NCBI GenBank assembly: GCA_964441235.1
Contig: CAYTUQ010000008.1
Location: 1 to 64,000, forward strand
Source of the DNA: BS750m-G69 sp964441235
Lineage (GTDB): Bacteria > Fidelibacterota > UBA2242
Length of the DNA: 64,000 nt
Direction: 5' to 3'
The position numbers and the translations under genes were made by a program. The notes under the pieces were generated by a model. It was not told the origin of the DNA, made no database searches, and saw only the letters and a program-made list of their open reading frames with translations. Each line of letters opens with the position of its first letter. Position 1 is the first letter of the stretch. Shown here piece after piece: positions 42,828 through 52,649 of this stretch.

Positions 42828-45800
42828 ATGGGTGTAGGTTCATTTCTTACATCAATTTTTGGTACTGCATCGGGTAGAGAAGTTAAAAGAATTTCCCCGA
42901 TAGTTGAGCAAATAAATCAGATATATCAATCACTTTCTGATGTTTCTATTGAAAAACTCCGTGCGAGAACTGAAGAGTTTAAGAAAAATATTCAGAAAGT
43001 TAGGGAAAAAGCAGAATCTGAGTTAATTGATTCAGATATAACCCAGGATGAAAGACGAAAGTATGTTATAAAGGAAGAGCAGAAAGTACTGGATGAGATT
43101 TTACCTGAATCATTTGCTATGGTAAAAGAAATTTGCCGTAGGCTGATAGGACAGGAGTGGTATGCTTGTGGACATAAGATAGTATGGGATATGATACCCT
43201 ATGATGTTCAGATTGCCGGTGCTATTATACTTCATGAGGGGAAAATTGCTGAGATGAAAACCGGTGAAGGTAAAACTCTTGTGGCAACTATGCCGGTTTA
43301 TCTTAACGCTTTAACAGGTAGAGGCGTGCATTTAGTAACTGTTAATGATTATCTGGCTCAGCGTGATAGTGAATGGATGGGTAGAATTTATACAGAACTT
43401 GGACTAACGGTCGGATGTATTTTAAATAGTATGGATTCCGAACAACGGAAGCAAATGTATAATTGTGACATTACTTATGGAACTAATAATGAATTCGGCT
43501 TTGATTATCTAAGAGATAATATGGCAATTTCTGCTGAAGAACAAGTTCATAGAGAGTATTATTATTGTATAGTTGATGAGGTTGATAATATTTTAATTGA
43601 CGAAGCCAGGACACCTCTTATTATTTCTGGTCCGGTTTCCAGCACGCGTCATGAGAAGTTTGATAAATTAAATCCTGCAGTTGACAATTTGGTGAAAAAT
43701 CAGAGGGATACAATAAATGCAATGCTGGCAAAGTTTCCCGAATCATTTGATAACCTTAAAGATGGAAACAAAGTATCAAGAGACCTTTATATTGCTTCAC
43801 AGGGTGCGCCCAAAAACCGTCGTCTTCGAAGAATTCTTGAAGAACCTGGTTATCAGAGACTCCTTCAAGCCGGAGAACGCGAATATCTGCTACTTACAAG
43901 CTCTAAAAGTGGCACTTCTATAAGTCAGGACGAATATTTCAAAGACCTATATTATTTTATAGAAGAGAAACAGCAAAATATTACGCTTACTCCTAAAGGT
44001 GAAGAGAAATTAGCGGCTTTTTTAGGTATTAGAGTGGAAGATCTTATTATTCCTGATTTAGCGGAAGAATTTGTTAAGATTGATGTAAATCCTGATTTAT
44101 CTGATGCTGAAAAAGAGAAAAAGAAAATGGAATTTGAACAGCTACATTCAGATGTGTCGGATCGTTTTCATACTATTTCTCAGCTTCTACGTTCACATAC
44201 TTTATATGAGAAAGATGTTGAATATGTTGTTCAAGATGGAAAAGTTCTTATTGTTGATGAATTTACCGGAAGGATACTTCCCGGAAGGCGATATAGTGAC
44301 GGGCTTCACCAGGCAATTGAGGCAAAAGAAAGGGTAAAAATTGAAAAAGAAACTCAGACTTTCGCAACAATAACCCTGCAAAATTATTTTAGGATGTATG
44401 ATAAATTAGCGGGAATGACCGGCACTGCTGAGACAGAATCTGCGGAATTTGATGATATTTATAAACTGAAAGTAGTTGTAATCCCCACTAATGAACCTTG
44501 TATAAGGAAGGATTATGAAGATCAGATTTATAAGACTCGTAGAGAAAAATATAATGCTATATTAAATGAGATAGAGGAATGCAACCGCAAAAAGCAGCCT
44601 GTTCTTGTAGGTACTATTAGCGTTGATGTTTCTGAAACTATTAGCAGAATGTTAAAACGTCGCGGTATAACTCATAATGTATTAAATGCAAAGCAGCATA
44701 AGCGCGAGGCTGAAATTGTAACTCGAGCCGGAGAAAAAGGAGCGGTTACTATTGCTACAAATATGGCTGGTAGAGGAACAGATATAAAGTTAGCAGAAGG
44801 AGTAAAAGAGCTTGGGGGACTTCATATTGTTGGTACTGAAAGGCATGAGTCCAGAAGAATAGATTTGCAGCTCAAAGGGCGAAGTGGTCGTCAGGGAGAC
44901 CACGGTTCGTCACGATTTTTTCTCTCATTAGAAGATGATTTGATGAGATTATTTAATAGTGAGCGAATAGCTTCGATTATGGATAGAATGGGAATTGAAG
45001 AGGGACAGGTTATTACCCATCCAATGGTTACACGTTCTATTGAGCGTGCACAAAAAAGAGTTGAAGGTAGGAATTTTGGAATTCGGAAACATCTGATTGA
45101 ATATGATGATGTTATGAATCAGCAGCGAACGATTATCTATGATCGACGGAATTATGCTCTTAAGGATGGAGACCTTAAAAGGGAATTATTTGACATTCTT
45201 GAGGACTGGATAGATAAATTACTTGAAACCTATACTGACTCAAAGATGATGCCTGAAGAATGGGATTGGGATAATCTGCGAAGTGAATTGATATCTACTC
45301 TTGGTATTGATGTTTCGTTGGATGAGCTCCCTGATGCTTCAATAAGTGCTATTAAGAGAGAGATAGTTGATCGTGCTATAAAGTATTATGATTTGAAAGA
45401 AAAGTATGTAGGCGAAGAGCAGTTGCGGTTCCTTGAAAAATTTGTCACTTTAAGAACCATAGATGAGAAATGGAGAGATCATCTTTATGGTATGGATCAG
45501 CTTAAAGAGGGTATTAACTGGAGAGCATACGGTCAAAAGGACCCGCTTCTTGAATATAAGGGCGAAGGTTTCGATGCTTTTGTTCGTATGATCGATGATA
45601 TAAATAAGCAGACACTGAAACTTTGCTTTAGAGCACAGATAGGACCTCAAAGCCCGGAAGCTTATCAGCAGAGGCGACCTCAACCATTTAGAATGGAACA
45701 TCAAGATTCTCTTGGGATGGGTCTTGCCGCTCCGGTTCCGCAAGAGCGGGGTTTTGATGAGGGATCTGCAACAAGTGATGGTAGACAGCTGAAAAGAAGG

Positions 45801-45893
45801 CCTGTACATGTAGGGCAAAAGGTGGGTAGGAATGATCCCTGTCCATGTGGAAGTGGTAAAAAATATAAAAAATGCTGTGGGGCTATAAAATAA
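42828..45893 (+). CDS. secA: preprotein translocase ATPase SecA
   Basis: 1021 residues. DEAD-like motor: Walker A 'MKTGEGKTLVATMPVYLNAL' (about 143-162), 'VDEVDNILIDEARTPLIISGP', preprotein-crosslinking domain, 'YDKLAGMTGTAETE', 'ATNMAGRGTDIKL', 'GRSGRQGDHGSSRF', scaffold/wing domains and the C-terminal zinc motif 'CPCGSGKKYKKCC'. Longer than E. coli SecA (901) because of an insert of about 100 residues in NBD1/PPXD region (about 280-380), a feature known from Bacteroidetes and relatives. Drives Sec-dependent export at SecYEG. AAGGTGA precedes the ATG. Single gene, intact. Confidence 0.97.
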   Translation: MGVGSFLTSIFGTASGREVKRISPIVEQINQIYQSLSDVSIEKLRARTEEFKKNIQKVREKAESELIDSDITQDERRKYVIKEEQKVLDEILPESFAMVKEICRRLIGQEWYACGHKIVWDMIPYDVQIAGAIILHEGKIAEMKTGEGKTLVATMPVYLNALTGRGVHLVTVNDYLAQRDSEWMGRIYTELGLTVGCILNSMDSEQRKQMYNCDITYGTNNEFGFDYLRDNMAISAEEQVHREYYYCIVDEVDNILIDEARTPLIISGPVSSTRHEKFDKLNPAVDNLVKNQRDTINAMLAKFPESFDNLKDGNKVSRDLYIASQGAPKNRRLRRILEEPGYQRLLQAGEREYLLLTSSKSGTSISQDEYFKDLYYFIEEKQQNITLTPKGEEKLAAFLGIRVEDLIIPDLAEEFVKIDVNPDLSDAEKEKKKMEFEQLHSDVSDRFHTISQLLRSHTLYEKDVEYVVQDGKVLIVDEFTGRILPGRRYSDGLHQAIEAKERVKIEKETQTFATITLQNYFRMYDKLAGMTGTAETESAEFDDIYKLKVVVIPTNEPCIRKDYEDQIYKTRREKYNAILNEIEECNRKKQPVLVGTISVDVSETISRMLKRRGITHNVLNAKQHKREAEIVTRAGEKGAVTIATNMAGRGTDIKLAEGVKELGGLHIVGTERHESRRIDLQLKGRSGRQGDHGSSRFFLSLEDDLMRLFNSERIASIMDRMGIEEGQVITHPMVTRSIERAQKRVEGRNFGIRKHLIEYDDVMNQQRTIIYDRRNYALKDGDLKRELFDILEDWIDKLLETYTDSKMMPEEWDWDNLRSELISTLGIDVSLDELPDASISAIKREIVDRAIKYYDLKEKYVGEEQLRFLEKFVTLRTIDEKWRDHLYGMDQLKEGINWRAYGQKDPLLEYKGEGFDAFVRMIDDINKQTLKLCFRAQIGPQSPEAYQQRRPQPFRMEHQDSLGMGLAAPVPQERGFDEGSATSDGRQLKRRPVHVGQKVGRNDPCPCGSGKKYKKCCGAIK

Positions 45894-45916
45894 ATGATTT
45901 GGATTGTGGTTTAGAG

Positions 45917-46148
45917 CTATTTAGACCCAATTCGAAAAGGTAAAAAAAATATAAACGCAGATATGCAGAGGACACAAAGAACGAAGAAAATTATAAAAAT
46001 TAATTTTAAATAAAAAATGAAAATAATTTAATTACTGCTAAATTACATGAAATTTTTTAATAACTTCTGCGCTCTCTCCCAACGGGATCCCTTCGGGATG
46101 CGCATCTGTGTTAAATATAAAAACCCTTTTCGAGTTAGGTCTATTTAG
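45917..46148. repeat. large imperfect palindrome with nested short palindrome
   Basis: Left arm from 45917 (CTATTTAGACCCAATTCGAA and onward to AACGCAGATATGCAGAGGAC) is mirrored by the right arm 46099-46148, read on the other strand as CTAAATAGACCTAACTCGAA onward to CACAGATGCGCATCC. A CAACGGGATCCCTTCGGGATG element (46080-46100) is inserted at the inner edge of the right arm. Confidence 0.65.
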
Positions 46149-46254
46149 AAAAGAGATTTTTAAAAACTTCGTGTTAAATTTTAAATGATTACATTTAGCG
46201 TTGGGTTTATATTTATAGTTCTTCACGAAACTTTATGAGAAATATGATATTGAA

Positions 46255-46620
46255 AGGAAGTTGCAGGAACTTGGGAGACCCGATAAACTCCCCGTGGTGG
46301 GGGTATCTGCTAACAATCTGAAGAAGAGAGGATGCAGAGATGGTTTATCGGGAGTCGGACTAACCCATAGTAGAGGTATAGTAGGGGTAATTCCTTATGC
46401 GTCCGGGAGCGAGGGACACTCGAAGGGGTTAGCATTAGTGTGCAGAGGTAAAGGGACACGCAATCCTACACTGATAGGGATTAATTGTAAAAACAGAACT
46501 GAACCTTATAACGGATGTGGTTTTCTAACTACTGAAGTGAATGCTAATGAAGAGCCCGTTGCGGGAAAATCGCACGATGGGTTCTGTGAGAGACATAGTA
46601 TTATAAACCTTAAATAGAAA
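46255..46620 (+). ncRNA. group II intron-like RNA fragment (no reverse transcriptase)
   Basis: A 118-codon open frame here is not a believable protein. The DNA instead resembles the 5' structured region that precedes group II intron reverse transcriptases: 'GGGAGTCGGACTAACCCATA', 'GCGAGGGACACTCGAAGGGG', and near the end a two-step hairpin AGCCC-GTTGCG / CGCAC-GATGGGTT followed by CTGTGAG. No intron-encoded protein or clear domain V/VI follows. Probably a dead 5' fragment. Assigned from recalled sequence style, so moderate to low confidence. Confidence 0.35.
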
Positions 46621-46631
46621 GGGGAAAACAT

Positions 46632-47552
46632 ATGCCTACTCGACAAGAAAAATTAGTCAGTTTGACTCTAACTAAAATTGCTAATCAAAAGCAATTACGC
46701 AAAGTCTTAACTAAAAAATTGGATAACTATATTCACAAATCACTGGTTGAAAATGACTCGGAAAATTTAGAGAGCGTACAGAGGAAAAAATACGAATTTC
46801 TATCCGCAATGCTCCATTCCGCTGTTAGAAATATGGACAAGGGTTATATATCAAAAAATGTGATAAAAAAACTTATTGAAGTATTGGTTGAAAATTCCTT
46901 TATGGATAGTGCTGAGGGTTATGATATTGCGGTTAAAAATTTTAAAGAAAAATATAATGCTGCCCCGTCTTCTTTTATTGTACTATCCCCTACACAAAAT
47001 TGTAATATTCACTGCAAAGGTTATTATGCTACTTAAGCAACATCTACAGCAGCTACACTTCCTTACAGTATTGTAGATAGAATAGTAGGGGAAGTTCACG
47101 ATATTTTCGGGAGCAGATTTATTATAATCAGCGGCGGTGAACCCTTTATGTATAAAAGGGAAGGCATGACTTTGTTGGATATTTTTGAAAAATACAATGA
47201 TATGTTCTTTCTCGTTTATACTAATGGCACTCTGATAACACCGGAGATTGCGAAACGGTTAGAGAAAGCAGGAAACGCAACGCCTGCTATTTCTGTAGAA
47301 GGGTTTGAAAAGGAAACAGACGAGAGAAGAGGAAAGGGCGTATTTAAAAAAGTTCTTAATTCTTTTAGTAATTTAAGGGAAGCTAGAGTGCCTTTCGGTA
47401 TATCTGTTACAGCAACGAGTGAAAATGTCGATTTGTTACTCACAGATGAATTTTATGCCTTCTATTTTGAAGATCAGGGTGTCATTTATATGTGGCAATT
47501 TCAATTAATGCCTATTGGCAGGGGAAATGAGTATTTGAACAAGACGGAATAA
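46632..47552 (+). pseudogene. radical SAM protein with in-frame stop and lost cluster cysteine
   Basis: Two frames in the same register (46632-47036 and up to 47552) are separated by a single TAA at 47034. Together they form a radical SAM protein: N-terminal helical region, then 'LSPTQNCNIHCKGYYAT', where the CxxxCxxC cluster motif reads C-x3-C-x2-Y (third Cys changed to Tyr). Next come 'IIISGGEPFMY', 'LVYTNGTLIT' and 'ISVEGFEKETDERRGKGVF'. The C-terminal part seen in relatives is absent after 'MPIGRGNEYLNKTE'. Three independent defects mark it as decayed. Product would have been an Fe-S enzyme of unknown reaction. Confidence 0.82.
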
Positions 47553-47666
47553 TTGCAATCTGGTGTTTCATAGATTATATACAAAAATTCATTAGCCTTT
47601 TCCAAACATCAGAGTAGCATCCTACTTAAGATACCACTTTACTGAAACAAATAGGTAGATTCCCAC

Positions 47667-48809
47667 GTGAAAAAATACATCAATAAAATTTACATTTCCG
47701 AATCGGCTTCGAACGACTTCACCACAAAAGAAATTTTAAAACAGCATCCTGACAGTTTACATTTTATAATACCGGATAATTATAATCTTGCAAAAGAAAC
47801 AAAGGGTGAAGATCCAAAAAGGATTTTGTTCCTTACGTACAGTAAAGGTCAGATAATAAAAGATTGTCCCGGAACAGCTGAAAGTTATCTATGCTGTCGT
47901 TATCAGGTTATAAACCAGACACAAAACTGTCCGTTAAACTGCACTTATTGCATACTTCAGTTCTACTTAAATCAAGCTGCAACAATTATTTATACAGATT
48001 TTGACTCTATTTTCGATGAACTGCGGAAAAAATTGAAGTCCAACCCAAAGAGATTTAATCGTATAGGGACGGGTGAACTTGCTGATAGTCTTGCTCTCCC
48101 GGGCTCGAGGTTTTTTGCAAAGAAGGCTATTCGTTTTTTCGCTGATATTCCAAATGCTCTTTTTGAATTAAAGACAAAAACTACCGAAATAGAATCTCTT
48201 CTTTCCATTCAACATAATGAACATACAGTTTTATCATGGTCATTAAATCCTCCAGAAATCATTAAAAGCGAGGAACATTCTGCTGCATCTCTGAAGTCTA
48301 GACTTTCCGCTGCTTCAAAGGCTGAAAAAGCCGGGTTTTTACTTGGATTTCATTTTGATCCAATAATTCGCTTTTCTAACTGGGAAAATCTTTATTCTAA
48401 TCTTATTGATGAACTATATTCAACTATTGACCCTTCCAGAATAGTCTGGATTAGCCTGGGTTCATTAAGATTTCCTCCCTCTATGAAAGAGAAAATTAAA
48501 GACCGCTATCCAAAATCTACATTGGTATACGGGGAAATGATAAAAGGGATGGATGGAAAACTCCGATACGCCAGACCGGTCAGAGTCCCGATGTACCATT
48601 TGATATATCAAAAATTAAAAAATATAAAGAACCCTCCGTTTATATATTTTTGTATGGAAAGTCCTGATGTATGGAAGGAAGTAACGGGATTCGCACCATC
48701 AAGTAATGCTTATCTGGATTATATGTTTGCGGAAAGTTTACACAGAAGATTCAATCATATTGTCCTGGATAAACATAGGCTTGAAGACTATGAAAGAGTT
48801 TTATGCTGA
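47667..48809 (+). CDS. spore photoproduct lyase-like radical SAM protein
   Basis: 380 residues from a GTG start. Radical SAM cluster motif C88-x3-C92-x2-C95 in 'NCPLNCTYCILQFYLNQAA', followed by 'RIGTGELADSLAL' and 'LFELKTKTTEIESLL', with 'WSLNPPEII' and 'GFHFDPIIRFSNW' further on; these match the SplB family. SplB repairs thymine dimers (spore photoproduct) in endospore formers, but SplB-like proteins also occur in non-sporulating Gram-negatives, where their substrate is unclear. Cysteines intact. Lies just after the radical SAM pseudogene; no operon partner. Confidence 0.82.
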   Translation: MKKYINKIYISESASNDFTTKEILKQHPDSLHFIIPDNYNLAKETKGEDPKRILFLTYSKGQIIKDCPGTAESYLCCRYQVINQTQNCPLNCTYCILQFYLNQAATIIYTDFDSIFDELRKKLKSNPKRFNRIGTGELADSLALPGSRFFAKKAIRFFADIPNALFELKTKTTEIESLLSIQHNEHTVLSWSLNPPEIIKSEEHSAASLKSRLSAASKAEKAGFLLGFHFDPIIRFSNWENLYSNLIDELYSTIDPSRIVWISLGSLRFPPSMKEKIKDRYPKSTLVYGEMIKGMDGKLRYARPVRVPMYHLIYQKLKNIKNPPFIYFCMESPDVWKEVTGFAPSSNAYLDYMFAESLHRRFNHIVLDKHRLEDYERVLC

Positions 48810-48926
48810 ATGAATTGAGAAAAAAAAGTTACTCTTTTTATGACCAAAATTGAGCGGTTATTATTTCACAAGCAGCAATACAGTCCTGACCAGATTTGTA
48901 ATACCAATTGCGAAAAACCATAGGAG

Positions 48927-49502
48927 TTATTTTAAAACTCGTTTCCTGAATTGTCTATCATTAATGATCTTATCTGCCCAGAATAATCCGATAACGCTTT
49001 TTGCATCCGTTATTTCCCCCGAATAAATCATCTCCATAGCATTGCCAATACTCGTTGGAAACAATTCTATTCTTTCATCATAATCCGGTTTTTTAACACA
49101 AGGCTTCAGATTATAAGCCCAAAATAAATGAAGTAATTCGTCACTGTAACCAACAGTAGTGTAGATTGCACATAAATTTATTATGTTATCTGAAGTATAA
49201 CCTGTTTCCTCCTCAAGTTCCCTTTTTATCGTAGTATCAGGATTTTCTCCGGGATCAATTTTTCCAGCCGGTAATTCAATCATCACTCTATTTACAGGAT
49301 AACGGAATTGATGTATTAAAAGCACTTGATTGTCATTCAAATATGGGATAACTACAGAAGCTCCTGGGTGTTTAATATACTCACGTATTGTTTCCCTGTC
49401 ATCAGGTAGAATAACTTTATCGCGGAAAACGTGTAATAATCTACCAGAAAAAATATTTTTACTTTCCAGGCACTTTTCTGCGAAATCGTATTTTTCTAGC
49501 AT
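48927..49502 (-). CDS. NUDIX hydrolase, ADP-ribose pyrophosphatase type
   Basis: 191 residues. The full Nudix box G-x5-E-x7-REUxEExGU is present as 'GKIDPGENPDTTIKRELEEE' followed by TGY (about 92-114). The preceding 'VLLIHQFRYPVNRVMIELPAGKI' is typical of ADP-ribose pyrophosphatases (NudF-like), which bind ADP-ribose across a dimer interface. The product hydrolyses nucleoside diphosphate derivatives to monophosphates, a housekeeping clean-up role. AGGA precedes the ATG. Isolated gene. Confidence 0.9.
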   Translation of the reverse strand: MLEKYDFAEKCLESKNIFSGRLLHVFRDKVILPDDRETIREYIKHPGASVVIPYLNDNQVLLIHQFRYPVNRVMIELPAGKIDPGENPDTTIKRELEEETGYTSDNIINLCAIYTTVGYSDELLHLFWAYNLKPCVKKPDYDERIELFPTSIGNAMEMIYSGEITDAKSVIGLFWADKIINDRQFRKRVLK

Positions 49503-50072
49503 TTTTATCGTCCTATCATTTTATCAATATATCCTATTCATATCCTATGAAAGTTCAACTTATAAAATCAAATATACAACTGAATAGAAAACTTCTGTTT
49601 TTTTTATAGAAATATTTGATTTTGAATCATTAACCACTGAGATAATTCTACGTAAACAAGGAGAATTTTGTAAAGGAAAATATCTGTATTGAAGTAATGA
49701 TAAAAAAATAGAGGAGGACGCCCTTTTTTGGGAGGAGATCCCAAGGAAGGAAGAAGGTTGGACGGATCAATAGGTTAACTACTAACCCCTCTAAGATGGG
49801 TCATCCCCCTCGTAGAAATCAAATTAATCAAAAACCAAATATTAAGAATTTAACAATAGCAATTCTAAAAAGTTCCAATATCTATTTCCCAATTTCAAAA
49901 CCTGTACTCTTTATTTCTTTGTTAATATAAAAATAATTTTTAATAATTTCAATTAATTTTTACAAAATTAATATTTTTAAAATGCTCATAAACCCCTTAT
50001 GTTTTGCAAAATCCTGTGATATTTTATTCTTGGATAAAATTAGCTGACTTACTAATTTTCGCTGCTTTTTGA
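49503..50072. other. non-coding region upstream of tRNA-Lys
   Basis: No credible gene. Contains a palindromic stretch at about 49710-49805 (GACGCCCTTTTTTGGGAGGA, GATCCCAAGG, later ACCCCTCTAAGATGGGTCAT) of the dispersed type, then AT-rich DNA that should hold the tRNA promoter. Confidence 0.45.
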
Positions 50073-50145
50073 GGGCGCATAGCTCAGTCGGTAGAGCAAC
50101 GGCCTTTTAAGCCGTGGGTCGCAGGTTCGATCCCTGCTGCGCTCA
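50073..50145 (+). tRNA. tRNA-Lys (TTT)
   Basis: Cloverleaf drawn by eye: acceptor GGGCGCA / TGCGCTC with one G-U pair and discriminator A145; D-arm GCTC...GAGC; anticodon stem ACGGC/GCCGT with loop CTTTTAA (anticodon TTT, 50106-50108); T-arm GCAGG TTCGATC CCTGC. CCA is not encoded. Marks the left edge of the accessory block. Confidence 0.96.
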
Positions 50146-50311
50146 CTTAACTCAGTTTCGACAATATTACAGATAAAATACGTAGGAATTTAATATTCGT
50201 ATGTAATAATCTATTGTTTTTATTAGATTAATTATTTTGGAACTTAAACGTAGGGACTGAACATCTATCTCCCTCTTAACATTAATATTCCTAAAATGTA
50301 AATTATAAAAC

Positions 50312-51545
50312 ATGTATATTAGAGAAAAGACAAAAACAGTAAATGGCAAACGATACGTTCGACATCAACTCCTCGAATCAGTTCGCACACCTGACGGTCC
50401 AGACAAAATGTGATCCTCAATCTTGGTATCCTGGATTTGGAAAAGGATAAATGGAAATTATTAACCAATGTCATCAAAGAGAAACTATGTAATCAGAATC
50501 AGAATAGGTTATTTCAGATTGACCCGGAAATAGAAAAACTGGCTGAACATTACGCATCCCTAATCCTTGAAAAGTGGTTGCAGCAAGCCTCTGAAAATAT
50601 AGAAAATAGCGAGGAAAAGGATGAAGATGAAAGCCAGGCGCCATATGAAAGTGTCGATGTTCACTCCGTTTCAACTTCAAATGCAAGAACCCAGGGTGCT
50701 GAACACGTGGCAATCAAACAGATGGATGAGCTTTCAGAGTATACAGACACAAATCTCTTTAATTCGAGAAAGACCATAGTCATAGATGCTGGAATAGCCA
50801 CAGATGATAATCTTAAAATAATCAAATCTAAAAACTACAACTATGTGGCAGTATCACGTAAACGTTCATACGGTGATAATTTCTGGGATAACACTGAGGA
50901 GAGAAAGATTAATTTATCCCGAGCAAAGTCTTTCTAAAAGTCACGTGCCAGAGGCATCCCTTTGGGATAGGACCCCTTCGGAGAATCTTCGATTGACGGA
51001 GGATGACAAAACAAAATTAAAAATAAAGGTGGTTATAACAGATGATAAAGCCCTTCTTCTTTGCCACAGTGAAATGAAGGAGGCTAAAGAGAGAGCGATT
51101 CTGGAGCGTAAACTGAAGAAGTTTGAAGATGGGTTGAAGAATCTAAAGGATGGTTTAAAAAAGAAAGGAACTCAAAAGAAATACTCTAAAATCGTTGAGC
51201 GGATAGGTAGATTAAAGGAGAAATGTGGCGTTGGTACTCTGTACGATATTGAAGTAAAAGAGAAGGATGGAGTTGTAACAGACATTGAATTCAGCAAGAA
51301 TTCGAAAGGGGAAGCGAAGGAATGTACCGCTGGAGAGTATGTAATAAGAACGAGCAGGTTAGACCTTTTGGATGAGAGGATATCTCAGATACATCGTTCT
51401 CTGACTAGAATTGAAGATTGTTTTTGCAGTATGAAATCGGAATTGGGAATGATGCTTAACTACCACAAGGAAGATGATCCAACAATCGCCTATATATCTA
51501 TTACGGTTATTGCCTATCATGCTCTTCGGACAATACGGTCGCACT
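50312..51545 (+). pseudogene. IS1634/IS4-type transposase, frameshifted and truncated
   Basis: Three pieces in changing frames. Start at 50312 (MYIREKTKTVNGKRYVRHQL...), then 50410-50937 (VILNLGILDLEKDKWKLL ... 'VHSVSTSNARTQGAEHVAI' ... 'KTIVIDAGIATDDNL'), then from about 50985 to about 51540 ('KVVITDDKALLLCHSEMKEAK' ... 'RIEDCFCSMKSELG' ... 'AYISITVIAYHALRTI'). The last block holds the catalytic Glu region of DDE transposases of the IS1634 group. A short palindrome (50945-50990) splits the second and third pieces, and the C-terminus is missing where the sequence enters the opposite-strand kinase fragment. Inactive. Confidence 0.8.
50945..50990. repeat. short palindromic element inside the transposase
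   Basis: GTGCCAGAGGCATCCCTTT (50945-50963) is the exact reverse complement of 24660-24678; it continues GGGATAGGACCCCTTCGGAG. It interrupts the transposase reading frame. Confidence 0.8.
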
Positions 51546-52270
51546 TTTCGATTTTGGCCTGGGCAACTGAAAGTTCCTTTTGGATTTTAATATCTTCAAT
51601 TTCCGAATCTTTTTTTTTCAGTTGTGCATCATTGATAAATTGTAAATGTTCATAAAGCGGATATCCAAGATCCCACCACCTTTGATCAAGTACATCTTTG
51701 TATCCTTCACAAGCATTTCTTGCTTTATCATATTCGCCTTTTGAAAGATAATAATTTGAAATTTCTTCAATTTTTTCAATTATTTCCTTATCAAGTTCCC
51801 AGTCGATATCCTTAAAGGACTTCAATGCCTTATCGTATTCTTTTTTCTTATAATATATTTTCCCTAATTCTTCTTTTGCTTCATTATTTTTAGAATCAAT
51901 TTTCTAATACCTTTTTAAACCAGTATATTGCATTATCAACATTATCAGCCCTGTTAGATTTAAAAAAATGCCCATAAAGAAGTAAAACATTAATGTTTTT
52001 TGTATTACACTCTAGTGCTAAACCAAAATCTTTGAAAGCCTTGTCTAATTTATTTTGATGTAAAAAACATAATGCTCTTTTATAAAAAGTATCTGAGTCT
52101 TTAGGATTTATTTCAAGAATTTTATTATAATCATTCAACGCATTTTCAATCTGTTCTTTCTCGAAAAATAAATCAGCGCGCTTCTGATATAATTCAGCGT
52201 TAGCTGGTTCTTTTACAATTTTTTTGCTTAGCTCGTTAATTTCATTAGTATAGTTTTTATTTTTATTCAT
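51540..52270 (-). pseudogene. truncated TPR sensor kinase paralogue
   Basis: Starts MNKNKNYTNEINELSKKIVK (ATG 52270, AAGGA before it) and matches the N-terminal about 200 residues of the kinase at 56450-57940: TPR units 'LDPNDSDTFYKRALC'-like, then after a one-base frameshift near 51898 'IDSKNNEAKEELGKIYYKKK' and 'ACEGYKDVLDQRWWDLGYPL'. The histidine-kinase half is missing, replaced by transposase DNA on the other strand at about 51540. Both frameshift and truncation indicate a dead copy of a third kinase of the operon. Confidence 0.75.
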
Positions 52271-52649
52271 TATCAACATTCCTTTTGTATAGTCAATTGA
52301 ATGATTCACAATAGATCAATCTTCCCAAAAAATATGGGAAACTATTTTCCGGTATATCTTGATAGTCGAAATCAATATACATTAAAACTGAATCTTTGCC
52401 ACGTGGCGGTTTGACTTTCAATTTAGCAGGAAACAGCCCATGCCAATAGTTCTGATAGAAAAGTTTCATAGATTCTTTCTGAATTATATCCTTTGGTGTA
52501 GACTTTTTCCTTGCTGGTTTACAAGATTCTCCAAAACCACTAATTAAATCGTGAAAGTAGTTTCCTGAAATTAATATGTTTTCTTTTTCTAATGTTTGCC
52601 TGAATGAAGAGTAAGATTTCGCTAATTCATTTTTGACATTGATAATTTC

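Noticed and set aside
46261..46617. 118-codon open frame as a protein gene
   Set aside because: Composition and pattern fit structured intron-like RNA, there is no good start with ribosome-binding site, and I recognise no protein fold; kept as an RNA remnant.
47667..48809. Evidence for sporulation from the SplB-like gene
   Set aside because: SplB-like proteins occur in non-spore-forming Gram-negatives and no other sporulation gene is visible.
50843..51655. 270-codon open frame read as one protein
   Set aside because: It is a composite: antisense-like start, a palindromic insert, the transposase middle and finally the reverse strand of the kinase fragment.
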